The notes under the pieces are model-generated. The model saw only the letters and a program-made list of their open reading frames with translations. It did not search any database and was not told the origin of the DNA. Both the position numbers and the translations under genes were made by a program. From Azophilus sp965221755 (lineage in GTDB: Bacteria; Pseudomonadota; Gammaproteobacteria; Pseudomonadales; Azotimanducaceae), in NCBI GenBank assembly GCA_965221755.1, contig OZ244921.1, forward strand, positions 434,001 through 498,000: 64,000 nt of DNA, read 5' to 3'. Below, piece by piece: positions 44,362-53,407 of this stretch. Position 1 is the stretch's first letter, and every line of letters starts with the position of its first letter.

Positions 44362-45798
44362 ATGGCCACTGGGTGCCCCTTTGCCTTGGATGTCTTTGCC
44401 GAACCGGAGACCAGCGCCAAAGATCCTGGCGCTCAATTCGACTTCCCCCTAATGCCGGAAGGCCAAGCCCATGACATGGGCCATGCGCCGGACGGAACGC
44501 CACTGTTCGATCCGCGCATCCTCCAGTCCGCCGAGTTCTTCCGCAACCCTTACCCCTACTACCGCATTCTTAGGGACCACTACCCGGTCTATCACGACCG
44601 GCTGCACAACACCTACTACGTCACCCGCTACGAGGACATCACCCGCTGCTACTTCGACGACGAGGGGTTCAACACCATACCCAAAGGCAGTTCCAGCGGT
44701 GTGCTTGGCAACACCCAACTGGAGCTGTCCGGCGTGGAGCACCGGCGACGGCGCAACCTGTACGGGCAGCATTTGGTTGGCCAGTCGCTCAAGAATCGCA
44801 TTCCCGCCATTCAGCGCCAAGCACGGGAAATGATCGAGGCATGGGAAGGCATCAGCGATCCCTCGGTGGTGTCCGTGGCCGACGGAGTGCGGACCGTGGA
44901 GTTGGGCATGGCCTTCGCGAACGAATTCCCCATCCGGGTGGTCTGCGAGGTGCTCGGCTTTCCCAAGGAGGCCCAAAACGACTTCCACTACTGGTACAAC
45001 TCCATGATGTCCGGGCTGGGCGGTTCGGAGACGCACCAGCGGGGGCTGGAAGCTCGCCAGCATCTGGAGGACTACGTGGAGGGCATCGTCGAAGCGCGGC
45101 GCAAGCAGCCCACCTACTTGCACGATGAAGCCGGCAACCCGATCGGCAAGGACATCATCTCCAAGCTTTGCGAAGCCAAGGTGGACGGCGACTACCTCTC
45201 CACCGAGGAAATCACCTCCAACATCGCCTTGGTGGTCGGCGGCGGTGGCGAGACGACCCGGGGCGCCATCCTCAACATGTGGCATCTGCTGCTGCGGAAC
45301 CCGGAACAATTCGAGGCGGTGCGAAACAACGATTCGCTTTGGGATGCGGCTTTTCACGAGACGCTGCGCCACTCCTCCTCGATCGGCGGCCAACCCCGTC
45401 ACAACACCTATGACGTGGTGATGCACGGCATCAGGGTGCCAGCGGGATCGCTCATGGAGATGGTGGATTTCTCCGCCAACCACGACGAACGGGTGTTCAA
45501 GGATCCCGAGACCTTCAACATCTTCCGTGACGATCTCTACACCGGCAAGATCCTGCGCAGTGGCTACAACAAGAACGGCCGCCGCAACCACATGGCCTTC
45601 GGGGTTGGCCCGCACCTGTGCCCCGGTGCTTGGATTTCCCATCAGGAAGCGGTGGAAGGCTCCCGCATCCTTTTGAAATATCTAAAAAATCCGCGCATCA
45701 ACATGGGGCGAACGCCAAAGGATGTCGATGGCGTAAGTTTGAAGCCCTTGGGCATCGTTTCGGTGCGGGAGCTGCACCTCGATTATGACCTTCCATGA
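44362..45798 (+). CDS. Cytochrome P450
   Basis: 478 residues from ATG 44362, with AGGAG 6 nt upstream. Heme-thiolate monooxygenase with all hallmarks: I-helix oxygen-binding GGGGETTRGAI (first residues differ from the usual AGxxT), ExxR in HETLRHSS, and the heme loop FGVGPHLCPGAW with its cysteine. The closest general type is the bacterial soluble class that uses ferredoxin. The substrate is unknown. It is followed after 111 bp by a P450 homologue lacking the heme cysteine. Confidence 0.93.
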   Translation: MATGCPFALDVFAEPETSAKDPGAQFDFPLMPEGQAHDMGHAPDGTPLFDPRILQSAEFFRNPYPYYRILRDHYPVYHDRLHNTYYVTRYEDITRCYFDDEGFNTIPKGSSSGVLGNTQLELSGVEHRRRRNLYGQHLVGQSLKNRIPAIQRQAREMIEAWEGISDPSVVSVADGVRTVELGMAFANEFPIRVVCEVLGFPKEAQNDFHYWYNSMMSGLGGSETHQRGLEARQHLEDYVEGIVEARRKQPTYLHDEAGNPIGKDIISKLCEAKVDGDYLSTEEITSNIALVVGGGGETTRGAILNMWHLLLRNPEQFEAVRNNDSLWDAAFHETLRHSSSIGGQPRHNTYDVVMHGIRVPAGSLMEMVDFSANHDERVFKDPETFNIFRDDLYTGKILRSGYNKNGRRNHMAFGVGPHLCPGAWISHQEAVEGSRILLKYLKNPRINMGRTPKDVDGVSLKPLGIVSVRELHLDYDLP

Positions 45799-45909
45799 AA
45801 TGAGCGAAGGCGGCCCATCGGCTGGCTGGCTGTTCCCTTCGCATCGGAGACGAGCCATTCCGGGGCCATCTGATGGCTTGCTCGCTTGGATTGACGGGGC
45901 ACGGCAGCC

Positions 45910-47244
45910 ATGACGGAAAGCGGCCTGACGGTGATCGGCGCCAACGGAGTGGCCATCCCTGAAGGCACCCGCGGCGATGCCGGCTTTCGCACCTACGAAG
46001 TGTTCCAACGGGAGCGGGTGGGCCAGTCCACCGCCAAGATCAAACCGGCGCAATTGGTCTCACGCGAGTTTGCCGACAACCCCTATCCGCTGCTGGCCAT
46101 CCTGCGCGAGAACTATCCTTGCTACCGGGATTGGCTGAACAACTGCTTCTGGATCACCCGCTACGACGACGTCACATCAATACTCACCGACGGCGCCAAC
46201 TACGAAACCCGTTCCAAGGCTTGGTGCTTGGGCATCGAAGGCTTCGGCAGGGATTTGCGGACGGCATTGCCGGTGCTGACCGCCCAAGCGAACGCATGGG
46301 ACGCCAACTGCGGGCGCCTGGCCGAATCCGCTATTGCGGATTTCGCGCGGCGCGGAGAAGCCGACCTCGCCATCGAATTCGCGGCGCGCCTGAACATGCA
46401 GCTATGGCTAGCGATGCTCGATCCGCCTGCGGAGAGCGCGCCGCAAGTCGCCGCCCTGCTGTGGCGGCTGCACCGGGGCGTAAGCTGGAACCCTCACGCT
46501 CACCAACTAGGCATGGCTGCGGCGGACGAGTTGGCCACCGAGCTTGCGCCGTTGCTTGAGGCGCGGCGGCAGGAACCCGGCAGTGACCTGATCTCCGCAG
46601 TGGCTGGCTTGGAACTGGCGGACGGGCCAGCCCAGCCCAAGGACTTGGTGGCAACCCTGTTGGAAATGGACTTCGACACCTTGCACGGTGCGCTCGCCAA
46701 TCTGTGGCTGGCGCTGCTGACCAATGCGGAGGAGTTCGACAAGGTTCGCAGCGACTCACGCTACGTCAAGCTGGCTGTTCTGGAGGCATTCCGCCATTCC
46801 ACGCCGGTGATCGCCGCCCAGCGCTTTGCACGGCATGAGGTGGAGCGGTTCGGCCGCCTGATCCCCAAAGGAGGCCTTCTGGTTTGCTCAGCCGCAGCAG
46901 CCAATCGGGATCCGCGCGTCTTTGCCGACCCCGACCGCTTCATTGCTGGCCGCAAGGATATTTGTCACCGGGAGGCCCGGGGCCAGCATCGGGCGGATGG
47001 GTTGGCTACGGGCATCACTCCGGGATTGGGACCGCCCACCAAGCATCCGGCGGTTCCGGAGGACCGTCCCCGGTCACTGTACGCCTTGACTCGGGATGCC
47101 GTGATCACCGCGTCCGGGGCATTGCTGGAGGCGGTGGATGACATGGTTTTGGCTGATGAGGCAAAACCGCCGAGCGCCGTCTGCCGTCAGCTCGGGGAGA
47201 TGCACGCCTGCTGGCACCTGCAGGTGCGCTTTCGGCCTCGCTGA
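45910..47244 (+). CDS. Cytochrome P450-like protein without heme-binding cysteine
   Basis: 444 residues with P450 fold text throughout: NPYPLLAILRENYPCYRDW, WITRYDDVTSILTD, the K-helix ExxR in LEAFRHSTPV, and ANRDPRVFADPDRF. The I-helix lacks the oxygen-binding pattern (LLEMDFDTLHGALANLW). Where the heme loop should be, it reads LATGITPGLGPPTKHPA, with no cysteine. A frameshift is unlikely: the frame is intact and flanking frames show no heme motif. It cannot bind heme by thiolate and so is not a normal monooxygenase. By analogy with EryCII/DesVIII helper proteins it could be a non-catalytic partner of the P450 at 44362. That role is inference. Confidence 0.78.
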   Translation: MTESGLTVIGANGVAIPEGTRGDAGFRTYEVFQRERVGQSTAKIKPAQLVSREFADNPYPLLAILRENYPCYRDWLNNCFWITRYDDVTSILTDGANYETRSKAWCLGIEGFGRDLRTALPVLTAQANAWDANCGRLAESAIADFARRGEADLAIEFAARLNMQLWLAMLDPPAESAPQVAALLWRLHRGVSWNPHAHQLGMAAADELATELAPLLEARRQEPGSDLISAVAGLELADGPAQPKDLVATLLEMDFDTLHGALANLWLALLTNAEEFDKVRSDSRYVKLAVLEAFRHSTPVIAAQRFARHEVERFGRLIPKGGLLVCSAAAANRDPRVFADPDRFIAGRKDICHREARGQHRADGLATGITPGLGPPTKHPAVPEDRPRSLYALTRDAVITASGALLEAVDDMVLADEAKPPSAVCRQLGEMHACWHLQVRFRPR

Positions 47245-47594
47245 CAGGGACCGTCGTTTCCGTTTGTCAGGCTGCGGCGCTTCCAATTGAGCCGCATTTG
47301 GAATACGCATTCATTTTGGACCGGGACATACACTTTTGAACTAGGACACACATCTTGGGAAATTGGGGTTCGTTTCTCCCGCCCACGCGTCCTCTACCCA
47401 TGCTTTGGAATCAATCGGCGTCCCCGGTGTGAGGATGTGCGGACAGTGGCCGATACGGGCTGTAGGGTATCTTAGGCGGAACCGTTGATGGCACGGCTAA
47501 GTTGGCCTCGCGCCAAGTATGGAAAATGCAATCCAGTGAGGTTTCCGGAGCTGGTTGGTTGCCTTTCGTTAACGGCGGGCCTGTCCCGCCCTAG
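47245..47594. other. 350-bp intergenic region, left flank of the transposase
   Basis: Contains two GGGACACACA-like words on the plus strand, GGGACATACA (47323-47332) and AGGACACACA (47343-47352), and a CTGACA/TGTCAG arm pair near 47243-47270. No gene seen. Confidence 0.6.
47323..47352 (+). repeat. GGGACACACA-type repeat pair left of the REP transposase
   Basis: GGGACATACA and AGGACACACA, 20 bp apart, on the plus strand. They mirror the reverse-oriented copies to the right of the transposase gene (48745-48810), so the gene is bracketed by inverted copies. Confidence 0.75.
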
Positions 47595-48605
47595 TTAGGC
47601 GGGCAGAGGTGCCTCCCAGCATCGCATGCCCCTTTGGGCCATCCACTGCGAGAGAGTGCCCTGCCCACCGTAGGCTCGTTGGCGTTTACGCATCGAAGTC
47701 ACCCGAGCCAGCCAGCGCGCAGCCGAGTCCGGTTCCGGACTTTTCGCGCTGGCGGATTCAGCCGCCATGATCCCCTCAAGCAGTTCGACGTAGCCCCGCA
47801 GAGTCATCCGTATGCGGGGCACACGCCTCGACCGGCTAGCATCGGAATTGACTTCCTCCGACTTGCCAATCTTGGTGACCGCGGCATCCGACGTCCTGCC
47901 CCCCAAATCCTGCGCATCGTCTAGGCCTGAAGCCAGCGGCGCCAGAAACTCATCCAATGCCTGCACCCGATTAACCCGCAAGCGCTCGCCGATCGACGCG
48001 TCCCGGCACTCCGAAAGGCGGTTCGCCAACTTCGCACGGACTGGATTCAAGTCGATGTAGGCCATCGCCGCCAACACCGCCTCATCATCCAGCAGAGCCC
48101 CCGAGTAGAACCGCTGCTCGAAGAAATGACCCTTCACCCCGTCCTCCTTATTCGCCCGGCGGGCGATCGGCTGCTTCAGGTGCTTCATGAAAGATGACAG
48201 AGAACCCAACGTCGCTCGCGCTCGGGCCAGCCGCTTCGGAGCCGCCATCAGTCTCTCCCGCTCCAAGGGCTTTCGGTCCTCCGCAATCACCCCGCCCTCC
48301 ATTGGCGGGAACGCCTCCACCCATCGCCGCGCCACTTCGGATTCGGTCCACCCGAGGCAGGCCTTCGGGTCGTAATGCGCTGCCAAATGGAAGTGGTTGC
48401 TCAGCACCGAGTAGCTATCGATCTCGACAGCAAAGAACTGGGCAAGAAAGAGTAGGCGATCGACAAGCCAGCGGCGACGGTGGGAGCAGTCCCGACCAGT
48501 GGCTGGATCGCGGCCGCAGAGGAAGGCACCGCGCACGCAGCGGGAAACCAAGTGGTAGCTCAGGGCGTTCTCGGAATCGACCAACTTGCATCGAGGAATA
48601 GCCAT
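47595..48605 (-). CDS. REP-associated tyrosine transposase (Y1/HUH, IS200-like, RAYT)
   Basis: 336 residues from ATG 48605. The HUH motif is SNHFHLAAH, and the C-terminal part has the family text GHFFEQRFYSGALLDDEAVLAAMAYIDLNPVRAK with YHLVSRCVRGAFL near the N-terminus. These enzymes nick and join single-stranded DNA with an active-site tyrosine and are linked to short REP palindromes and not to a full IS. It sits between two P450 genes and is bracketed by inverted GGGACACACA-type repeats, its probable target sequences. The C-terminal extension after LANRLSECRDASIGE is long for the family. Confidence 0.9.
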   Translation of the reverse strand: MAIPRCKLVDSENALSYHLVSRCVRGAFLCGRDPATGRDCSHRRRWLVDRLLFLAQFFAVEIDSYSVLSNHFHLAAHYDPKACLGWTESEVARRWVEAFPPMEGGVIAEDRKPLERERLMAAPKRLARARATLGSLSSFMKHLKQPIARRANKEDGVKGHFFEQRFYSGALLDDEAVLAAMAYIDLNPVRAKLANRLSECRDASIGERLRVNRVQALDEFLAPLASGLDDAQDLGGRTSDAAVTKIGKSEEVNSDASRSRRVPRIRMTLRGYVELLEGIMAAESASAKSPEPDSAARWLARVTSMRKRQRAYGGQGTLSQWMAQRGMRCWEAPLPA

Positions 48606-48744
48606 AGGGATAGGTTGACGCACCCGGCAAGCTAACGTCCAGTGGTAGTCTCCGCAGAAATTGCGTGACATCGGCCCACCGTAACCGCCAAGTTTTCGGA
48701 ACCCCATTGTGCGAGTTCTCCAACACACTGTAGGACGCAAGTGG

Positions 48745-48810
48745 TGTGTGTCCCGCGCGCGTCCTCATAGTGAATATGTGTGTCCTCGTAGTGAATATGT
48801 CCTCATAGTG
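48745..48810 (-). repeat. GGGACACACA-type repeats right of the REP transposase, inverted
   Basis: On the minus strand GGGACACACA (48745-48754) and AGGACACACA (48777-48786), with three TCCTC(A/G)TAGTGAATA words (48760-48810). Orientation is opposite to the copies left of the transposase. Confidence 0.8.
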
Positions 48811-48885
48811 AATAGTGATGCCAATCCGCATCAATGAATCGCCTATACTTGCTCGCAACGCCCAGAAACGCCCGGGAGGAAAGTC

Positions 48886-50184
48886 ATGGCCGAACCCTTG
48901 CAGGAGCAGCAGGCGCCCGCGCTTCCCAACGAAATCGACCCTCGGGAGTTCGATGGCCCGGCTTTTCAGCGCGACCCCTTCCCGCTGTACAAGCGGCTGC
49001 GCGACCACCACCCCCTGTTTCACGACCGCTTTCACAACCGCTGGGTGCTGTCCCGCTACTGGGACATCGACGGCGCCTTTCAGGACAACGCCAGCTATGA
49101 TCGCGCTGTGTACAAGCCGGACGGCCCATACCGGTTCGGCTCCAGCCACGTCTTTGGGCCGAACATCCTGGAGTACGGCAACAGCCCGCAGCACCGTTGG
49201 CTGCGCAACATCGTCGCCGGGCAATTCGTGGGCAATCGACTGCAGGCGTTCCTGCCGATGGTGGCGCAGATCTGCGATGACGTGATCGCCGCCTTCAAGG
49301 AGGCGGGCGAGGTGGAGTTGGTCAGCCAATTCTCCAGCCAAGTGCCCATCCGCGTGATTTCCAACATGCTGGGCCTGCCCCGGCAGGATGAGGACGTCTT
49401 TGTGGGCTGGTACCAAGCGCTCATCGCCGGCTTGGGTTTCGGCGGCGAACATCTGGCCCGTGGCATTCAAGCGCGCAACGAGATGTGGGACTATTTGGAT
49501 CCACTGATCGCAACCCGCGCGAAGACGCCGGGCAACGATCTGCTGTCGCGCATCGTCAGCGCCGAGCTCGATGGCGCCCGCCTGAGCCCCGATGAGGTGA
49601 AGGGCTTTGTCGCCTTGCTGCTCGCGGCAGGCGGCGACACCACCGACAAGGCCATCGCCAACATGTGGTTCCACATGATGTACACGCGCCCGGATCAGTA
49701 TGCCGACGTGCAGGCCGACCCCAACCTTTGGGACGACGTCTTCACCGAGATGATGCGCTACGATCCGGTGGTGCATGCCCAATTCCGCCACACCACCCGG
49801 GAGGTGGAGCTGCACGGCCGGGTGATCCCGGAGCGGGCCGGCGTCATTCTCTACCTCGGCGCCGGCAACCGGGACGAGCGGGTGTTCGAGGATCCGGACA
49901 CCTTCGACATCCACCGCAGCGACCTGCACATGGGACGCGAAAACCGCTCCGGCCGCTACAAGGACGGCAAGCCCGGCCACTTGGGTTTCGGCATCGGCCA
50001 GCACTTTTGCATGGGCTACGCCATGGCCCGCCAGGAGGCCATGATCGCCTGCGCCAAGCTGATGGGCGCCATGGGCATTGCGCAGCCGAAGCTTGACCGC
50101 CATCCCGGCATAAGTTCGCCGTCCATCGACTCCGGCGGCTTCCGCTCCCCGCAGGAGTTGGTGCTGACGTTCAAGCCGGCTTAG
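48886..50184 (+). CDS. Cytochrome P450
   Basis: 432 residues, strong GGGAGGAAAG ribosome site before the ATG. Complete P450 hallmarks: I-helix AAGGDTTDKAIANMW, ExxR in TEMMRYDP, and heme loop FGIGQHFCMGYAMAR with the thiolate cysteine. A ferredoxin gene follows 10 bp downstream and is the likely electron donor, so this is a class I-type bacterial P450 system; the ferredoxin reductase is not in the window. Substrate unknown. Confidence 0.95.
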   Translation: MAEPLQEQQAPALPNEIDPREFDGPAFQRDPFPLYKRLRDHHPLFHDRFHNRWVLSRYWDIDGAFQDNASYDRAVYKPDGPYRFGSSHVFGPNILEYGNSPQHRWLRNIVAGQFVGNRLQAFLPMVAQICDDVIAAFKEAGEVELVSQFSSQVPIRVISNMLGLPRQDEDVFVGWYQALIAGLGFGGEHLARGIQARNEMWDYLDPLIATRAKTPGNDLLSRIVSAELDGARLSPDEVKGFVALLLAAGGDTTDKAIANMWFHMMYTRPDQYADVQADPNLWDDVFTEMMRYDPVVHAQFRHTTREVELHGRVIPERAGVILYLGAGNRDERVFEDPDTFDIHRSDLHMGRENRSGRYKDGKPGHLGFGIGQHFCMGYAMARQEAMIACAKLMGAMGIAQPKLDRHPGISSPSIDSGGFRSPQELVLTFKPA

Positions 50185-50194
50185 CCGCGCCGCC

Positions 50195-50389
50195 ATGAAG
50201 GTGAGCATCGACCTTGCCAAGTGCCACCGCTCCGGCGAATGCTGCTACAACCATCCGGAACTGTTCGAGGTGGGCGACGACGGCGACCCGGCGCCAAAGG
50301 CTGCGGACTGGGCCAGTGCGGGACTGCGCCTGCGCGCCGAACAGGCAGCGGAAGTCTGTCCAGCCGGCGCCATCCTGGTTGAGGAGTGA
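50195..50389 (+). CDS. 3Fe-4S-type P450 ferredoxin
   Basis: 64 residues. Cysteine arrangement C10, C16 (AKCHRSGEC) and C55 followed by proline (EVCPAGAI) is that of the single-cluster ferredoxins that serve bacterial P450s; the fourth position is not a regular cysteine, fitting a 3Fe-4S cluster. Starts 10 bp after the P450 stop, clearly the same operon. Confidence 0.92.
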   Translation: MKVSIDLAKCHRSGECCYNHPELFEVGDDGDPAPKAADWASAGLRLRAEQAAEVCPAGAILVEE

Positions 50390-50395
50390 TGCGGG

Positions 50396-50890
50396 ATGGT
50401 GACCCGCCGCAGCTTCGCCAGCCTCGCCGCCTTGGGCGCCGGAGCGGTTCTGGCGGCTCCAAGCCCGCCCCCAAGCCCGTTGCCGGCCAAGCCGCACTTG
50501 CGGACCCTAAGCGCCCTGCCCCTAAACGCCGAGACCCCGGCGCACCTGCTCGATGAGCCTTTCACTTCAGCCCAGCACATGTTCGTGCGCAACAACGGCC
50601 TGCTGCCGGCAAGCACCGACCCCTCGGGCTGGGAGCTGACCATCGACGGCGAGGCCTGCCTGGCGCCGCGCCGCTTCTCCCTGGCTGAACTGCGCGGTCG
50701 GTTCGAGACACACTCCTACGCGCTGACCATCGAGTGCGGCGGCAACGGCCGGGCCGAGTTCCATCCGCCGGCACCGGGCAACCAATGGACCACCGGAGCG
50801 GTCAAACGCATGCCACCGCATCGCCGTGCAAGCGGTCTGATCGGGCTGGCTGCGGCGCTGGCGCGGCTGCCGAACCCAAGGCCGGATTGA
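50396..50890 (+). pseudogene. Truncated sulfite dehydrogenase / molybdopterin oxidoreductase remnant
   Basis: The frame begins with a Tat signal (VTRRSFASLAALGAGAVLAA) and continues as the N-terminus of the sulfite oxidase/SoxC family, including the molybdenum-ligand motif IECGGNGRAEF and the following PPAPGNQWTTGAV. At that point (about residue 138) family homology ends abruptly and the frame runs into a sequence that looks like the signal peptide of the next gene. Roughly two thirds of the expected protein, including the dimerisation domain, is missing. Either a deletion fused two genes or the assembly is collapsed. It follows the P450 ferredoxin by 6 bp but is unlikely to be functional. 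Confidence 0.75.
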
Positions 50891-51159
50891 TCGAGGCGCC
50901 GGGCCGGGAGCTGGTTCAGGCCCACTGCAGCGGCTGCCACGGCTTGTCCCTGGTCAGGGCGCAAGGGGGCGACCGAGCCTTCTGGACCGCTGCCATCCGC
51001 CGGATGCAAGCCAACGAAAACCTGTGGCAATTCGACCCGCGCACGGAGGATCGACTCCTCGCCTACCTGCCCCGCCACTACGGAGCGCCGCCATTCGCCG
51101 GACGGCGAGCACCGCTCCCCGCCCGCCTGCGGCCGAGTGCGGGCCAATGGCAAAACTGA
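50810..51159 (+). pseudogene. Frameshifted c-type cytochrome (sulfite dehydrogenase partner remnant)
   Basis: From ATG 50810 a signal-like peptide (MPPHRRASGLIGLAAALA) reads in one frame to a stop at 50890. In the next frame the mature part continues as EAPGRELVQAHCSGCHGLSL, with the CxxCH heme c site at about 50923-50940, and on to 51159. A single shift near 50860-50890 would restore one small secreted cytochrome, as found beside SorA/SoxC-type subunits. A TTG at 50887 could start the second part, but it would have no signal peptide. Likely decayed together with the truncated dehydrogenase. Confidence 0.65.
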
Positions 51160-51169
51160 CGCCCAGCTC

Positions 51170-53407
51170 TCAGTCGGAAGGGTTCGGTGCAGCCATCAGC
51201 TCCTGCATCAGGAAGGTCGCCACCAAGGCATCGCGGCGGGCCAGCTGGGCCAAGTTGGCGGCCGCGCTGTGGCCGCCCTCGGTGTTTTCGTAGTAGAGCG
51301 TCGCATGGCCCTGGGCCTTAAGCCGAGCCGCCATCTTGCGCGCATGGCCGGGATGCACTCGGTCATCCTTGGTCGAAGTGGTCAGGAACATGGGCGGGTA
51401 GGCCGCATCCGGGCGGACGTTTTGGTAGGGCGAGTAGGCGGCCAGCCATTGCCGGGCCTCGGGGTCGTCCGGGTCGCCATACTCGCCGATCCAGGAGGCG
51501 CCGGCCAGAAGCCTGTCGTAGCGCAGCATGTCCAGCAGCGGCACCGCCGAAACCGCCGCGCCGAAGAGGTCCGGGCGTTGGGTGAAGGCCACGCCCACCA
51601 GCAGGCCGCCGTTGGAGCCGCCATAGATGCCCAGTTGCCGGGGGCGGGTGACGCCCGTCGCGGCCAGATGCTCGGCGACGGCGGCGAAGTCGTCGTAGGC
51701 CCTCTGGCGATTGGGTCCAAGCGCCGCCTGATGCCACTCGGGCCCATACTCGCCGCCGCCGCGTATGTTGGCAATGGCGAACACGCCGCCCGATTGGAGC
51801 CACGCCGTGGCCAAGGGCGAAAGGTAGCTGGGCGTCAAGGCGATCTCGAAGCCGCCATAGCCGTACAGCAGCGTCGGCAGCGGGCCGCGGCGCCTTTTCG
51901 GCTCGATGATGAAGCAGGGCACCTTAACGCCATCGCTGGAGGCGGCGAACGTTTGCCGCGCCCTGAACTTGGCGGCGTCGAAGCGCGCCGGCAGCTGCGC
52001 CACCGGACTCGGGGCCTTGCCGGGCGTGACGGCGAAGAGGGTGTCCGGATTCAGGAAGGCCTCGAAGTTCACCAGCGCCAGATCGCTGTGGGGATTGGCG
52101 GAGACGACGCTCAAGGCGCCGTTTTCCGGCAGCGGCACGGTTCGACGGCCCCACCCCGCCGCCTGCGGGCTCAGCTCCAGCAACTGCATCACCACATCCT
52201 CGGTGACGCTGACGTACAGGCTGGAGCGGCTGGCCCGCACCTCGGTGACGGCGCGCCGCGCGGTGGGGCGCACCAGCGTCTCCACGTTCGCATGCCGACC
52301 GGCCAGCAGGTCGTTCAACGGCACGGCGAACAGGGCGCCCGCCGGAATCGGCGCGCCTGCCGGCTCGCCGGGCGCCCCAGCGGCGGGACGCCATTCACTG
52401 CGGGTGAGGCCGATCAGGCGGTCCTGAAACAGCCCGCGCCAGTCCACGTCGGGCGGCAGCGGCAGCTTTTGCGGCAGCAGCTTGGCTGACAACGGCCGCC
52501 GCCGGTTCCGCTCGGCAGCACCGCCCTCCCCGGCGGGTCCGGCGTCGCCGTTGGACGCATGGCTCAAGGCGCCGCCAAGATAGTAAACATCCTCCTTGAA
52601 GAAGGTCGGCGCATCGACGGCGAACGGGAAGGCGCCGAGCGCGTTGTTGACCACCGCGCCGCTGACCGCGACGTGATCGGCAGGCACCTCAAGCAGCAGC
52701 CGGCTCGCCTTCAAGGGCTCGCCGCGGCGCCAGAGCCGCAACTCGGCGCCGTACCCGGAGTCCGTGACCTTGAAGCCATCGCCGGCCTTGGTGATCAGCA
52801 GCCGGTCCGCGTCCAGCCAAGCGACGGATTGCTTGGCTTCGGAACTGACGAAGCCGTCGGTCACGAAGCGCTTGGCGTCGAGATCGAACTCCCGCACGAC
52901 AACCGCATCGCCGCCGCCCCGGGAGAGCATCAGCAAACAGCGGCCGGCATCCGGCTGCAGGCATTCGGCGCCCTTGTACACCCAGTTCTCGCCTTCGGCC
53001 TCGGCCAGTTGGTCGAGGTCCAGCAGCGTCTCCCACTGCGGTTCGCCAGCCAAGTAGGCCGGCGGTTCGGCGCTGCGCAGCAAGCCGCGCACATGCGCCT
53101 CATCCTGCCAAAAGTTCAGCATCCGCTGGCCGGCTTGGCGAGCGTAAGGGATGCGGTCGGTCGCGGCATGGACTGCGTAGGCGGCCTTCTCGATGGCGGC
53201 AAAGCGGGGGTCAGCGGTCAGCCGGGCCTCGGACTCGCGGTTTTGCGCCTTCACCCAGACCAGCGCCCGCTCCCCCTCAATGTCCTCAAGCCAAAGATGG
53301 GGATCGACCGGCTCAGCGGCCAAGAGGCCGGCCCCGGCGAGGATGGGCAACGTGCGGCACGCGTCGGCGAGCAGCCGGCGGAATCGCCGAACTTTGAGTG
53401 CGCTCAT
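51170..53407 (-). CDS. Prolyl oligopeptidase family serine peptidase (S9A)
   Basis: 745 residues. An N-terminal hydrophobic stretch (RTLPILAGAGLLAA) suggests export. An N-terminal beta-propeller region starts with DPHLWLEDIEGERALVWVK, and the C-terminal alpha/beta-hydrolase has YGYGGFEIALTP, the nucleophile motif GIYGGSNGGLL (near residue 595), the aspartate in TSTKDDRVHPGHA and the histidine in ENTEGGHSAA. Cleaves short peptides after proline in known members. Its ATG overlaps the mobA stop by 4 nt (ATGA), making it the last gene of a four-gene operon. Confidence 0.93.
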   Translation of the reverse strand: MSALKVRRFRRLLADACRTLPILAGAGLLAAEPVDPHLWLEDIEGERALVWVKAQNRESEARLTADPRFAAIEKAAYAVHAATDRIPYARQAGQRMLNFWQDEAHVRGLLRSAEPPAYLAGEPQWETLLDLDQLAEAEGENWVYKGAECLQPDAGRCLLMLSRGGGDAVVVREFDLDAKRFVTDGFVSSEAKQSVAWLDADRLLITKAGDGFKVTDSGYGAELRLWRRGEPLKASRLLLEVPADHVAVSGAVVNNALGAFPFAVDAPTFFKEDVYYLGGALSHASNGDAGPAGEGGAAERNRRRPLSAKLLPQKLPLPPDVDWRGLFQDRLIGLTRSEWRPAAGAPGEPAGAPIPAGALFAVPLNDLLAGRHANVETLVRPTARRAVTEVRASRSSLYVSVTEDVVMQLLELSPQAAGWGRRTVPLPENGALSVVSANPHSDLALVNFEAFLNPDTLFAVTPGKAPSPVAQLPARFDAAKFRARQTFAASSDGVKVPCFIIEPKRRRGPLPTLLYGYGGFEIALTPSYLSPLATAWLQSGGVFAIANIRGGGEYGPEWHQAALGPNRQRAYDDFAAVAEHLAATGVTRPRQLGIYGGSNGGLLVGVAFTQRPDLFGAAVSAVPLLDMLRYDRLLAGASWIGEYGDPDDPEARQWLAAYSPYQNVRPDAAYPPMFLTTSTKDDRVHPGHARKMAARLKAQGHATLYYENTEGGHSAAANLAQLARRDALVATFLMQELMAAPNPSD

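Noticed and set aside
45910..47244. Frameshift explaining the missing P450 heme cysteine
   Set aside because: The other two frames around 46990-47100 show no FGxGxHxC-like sequence, and the used frame stays open to a normal C-terminus.
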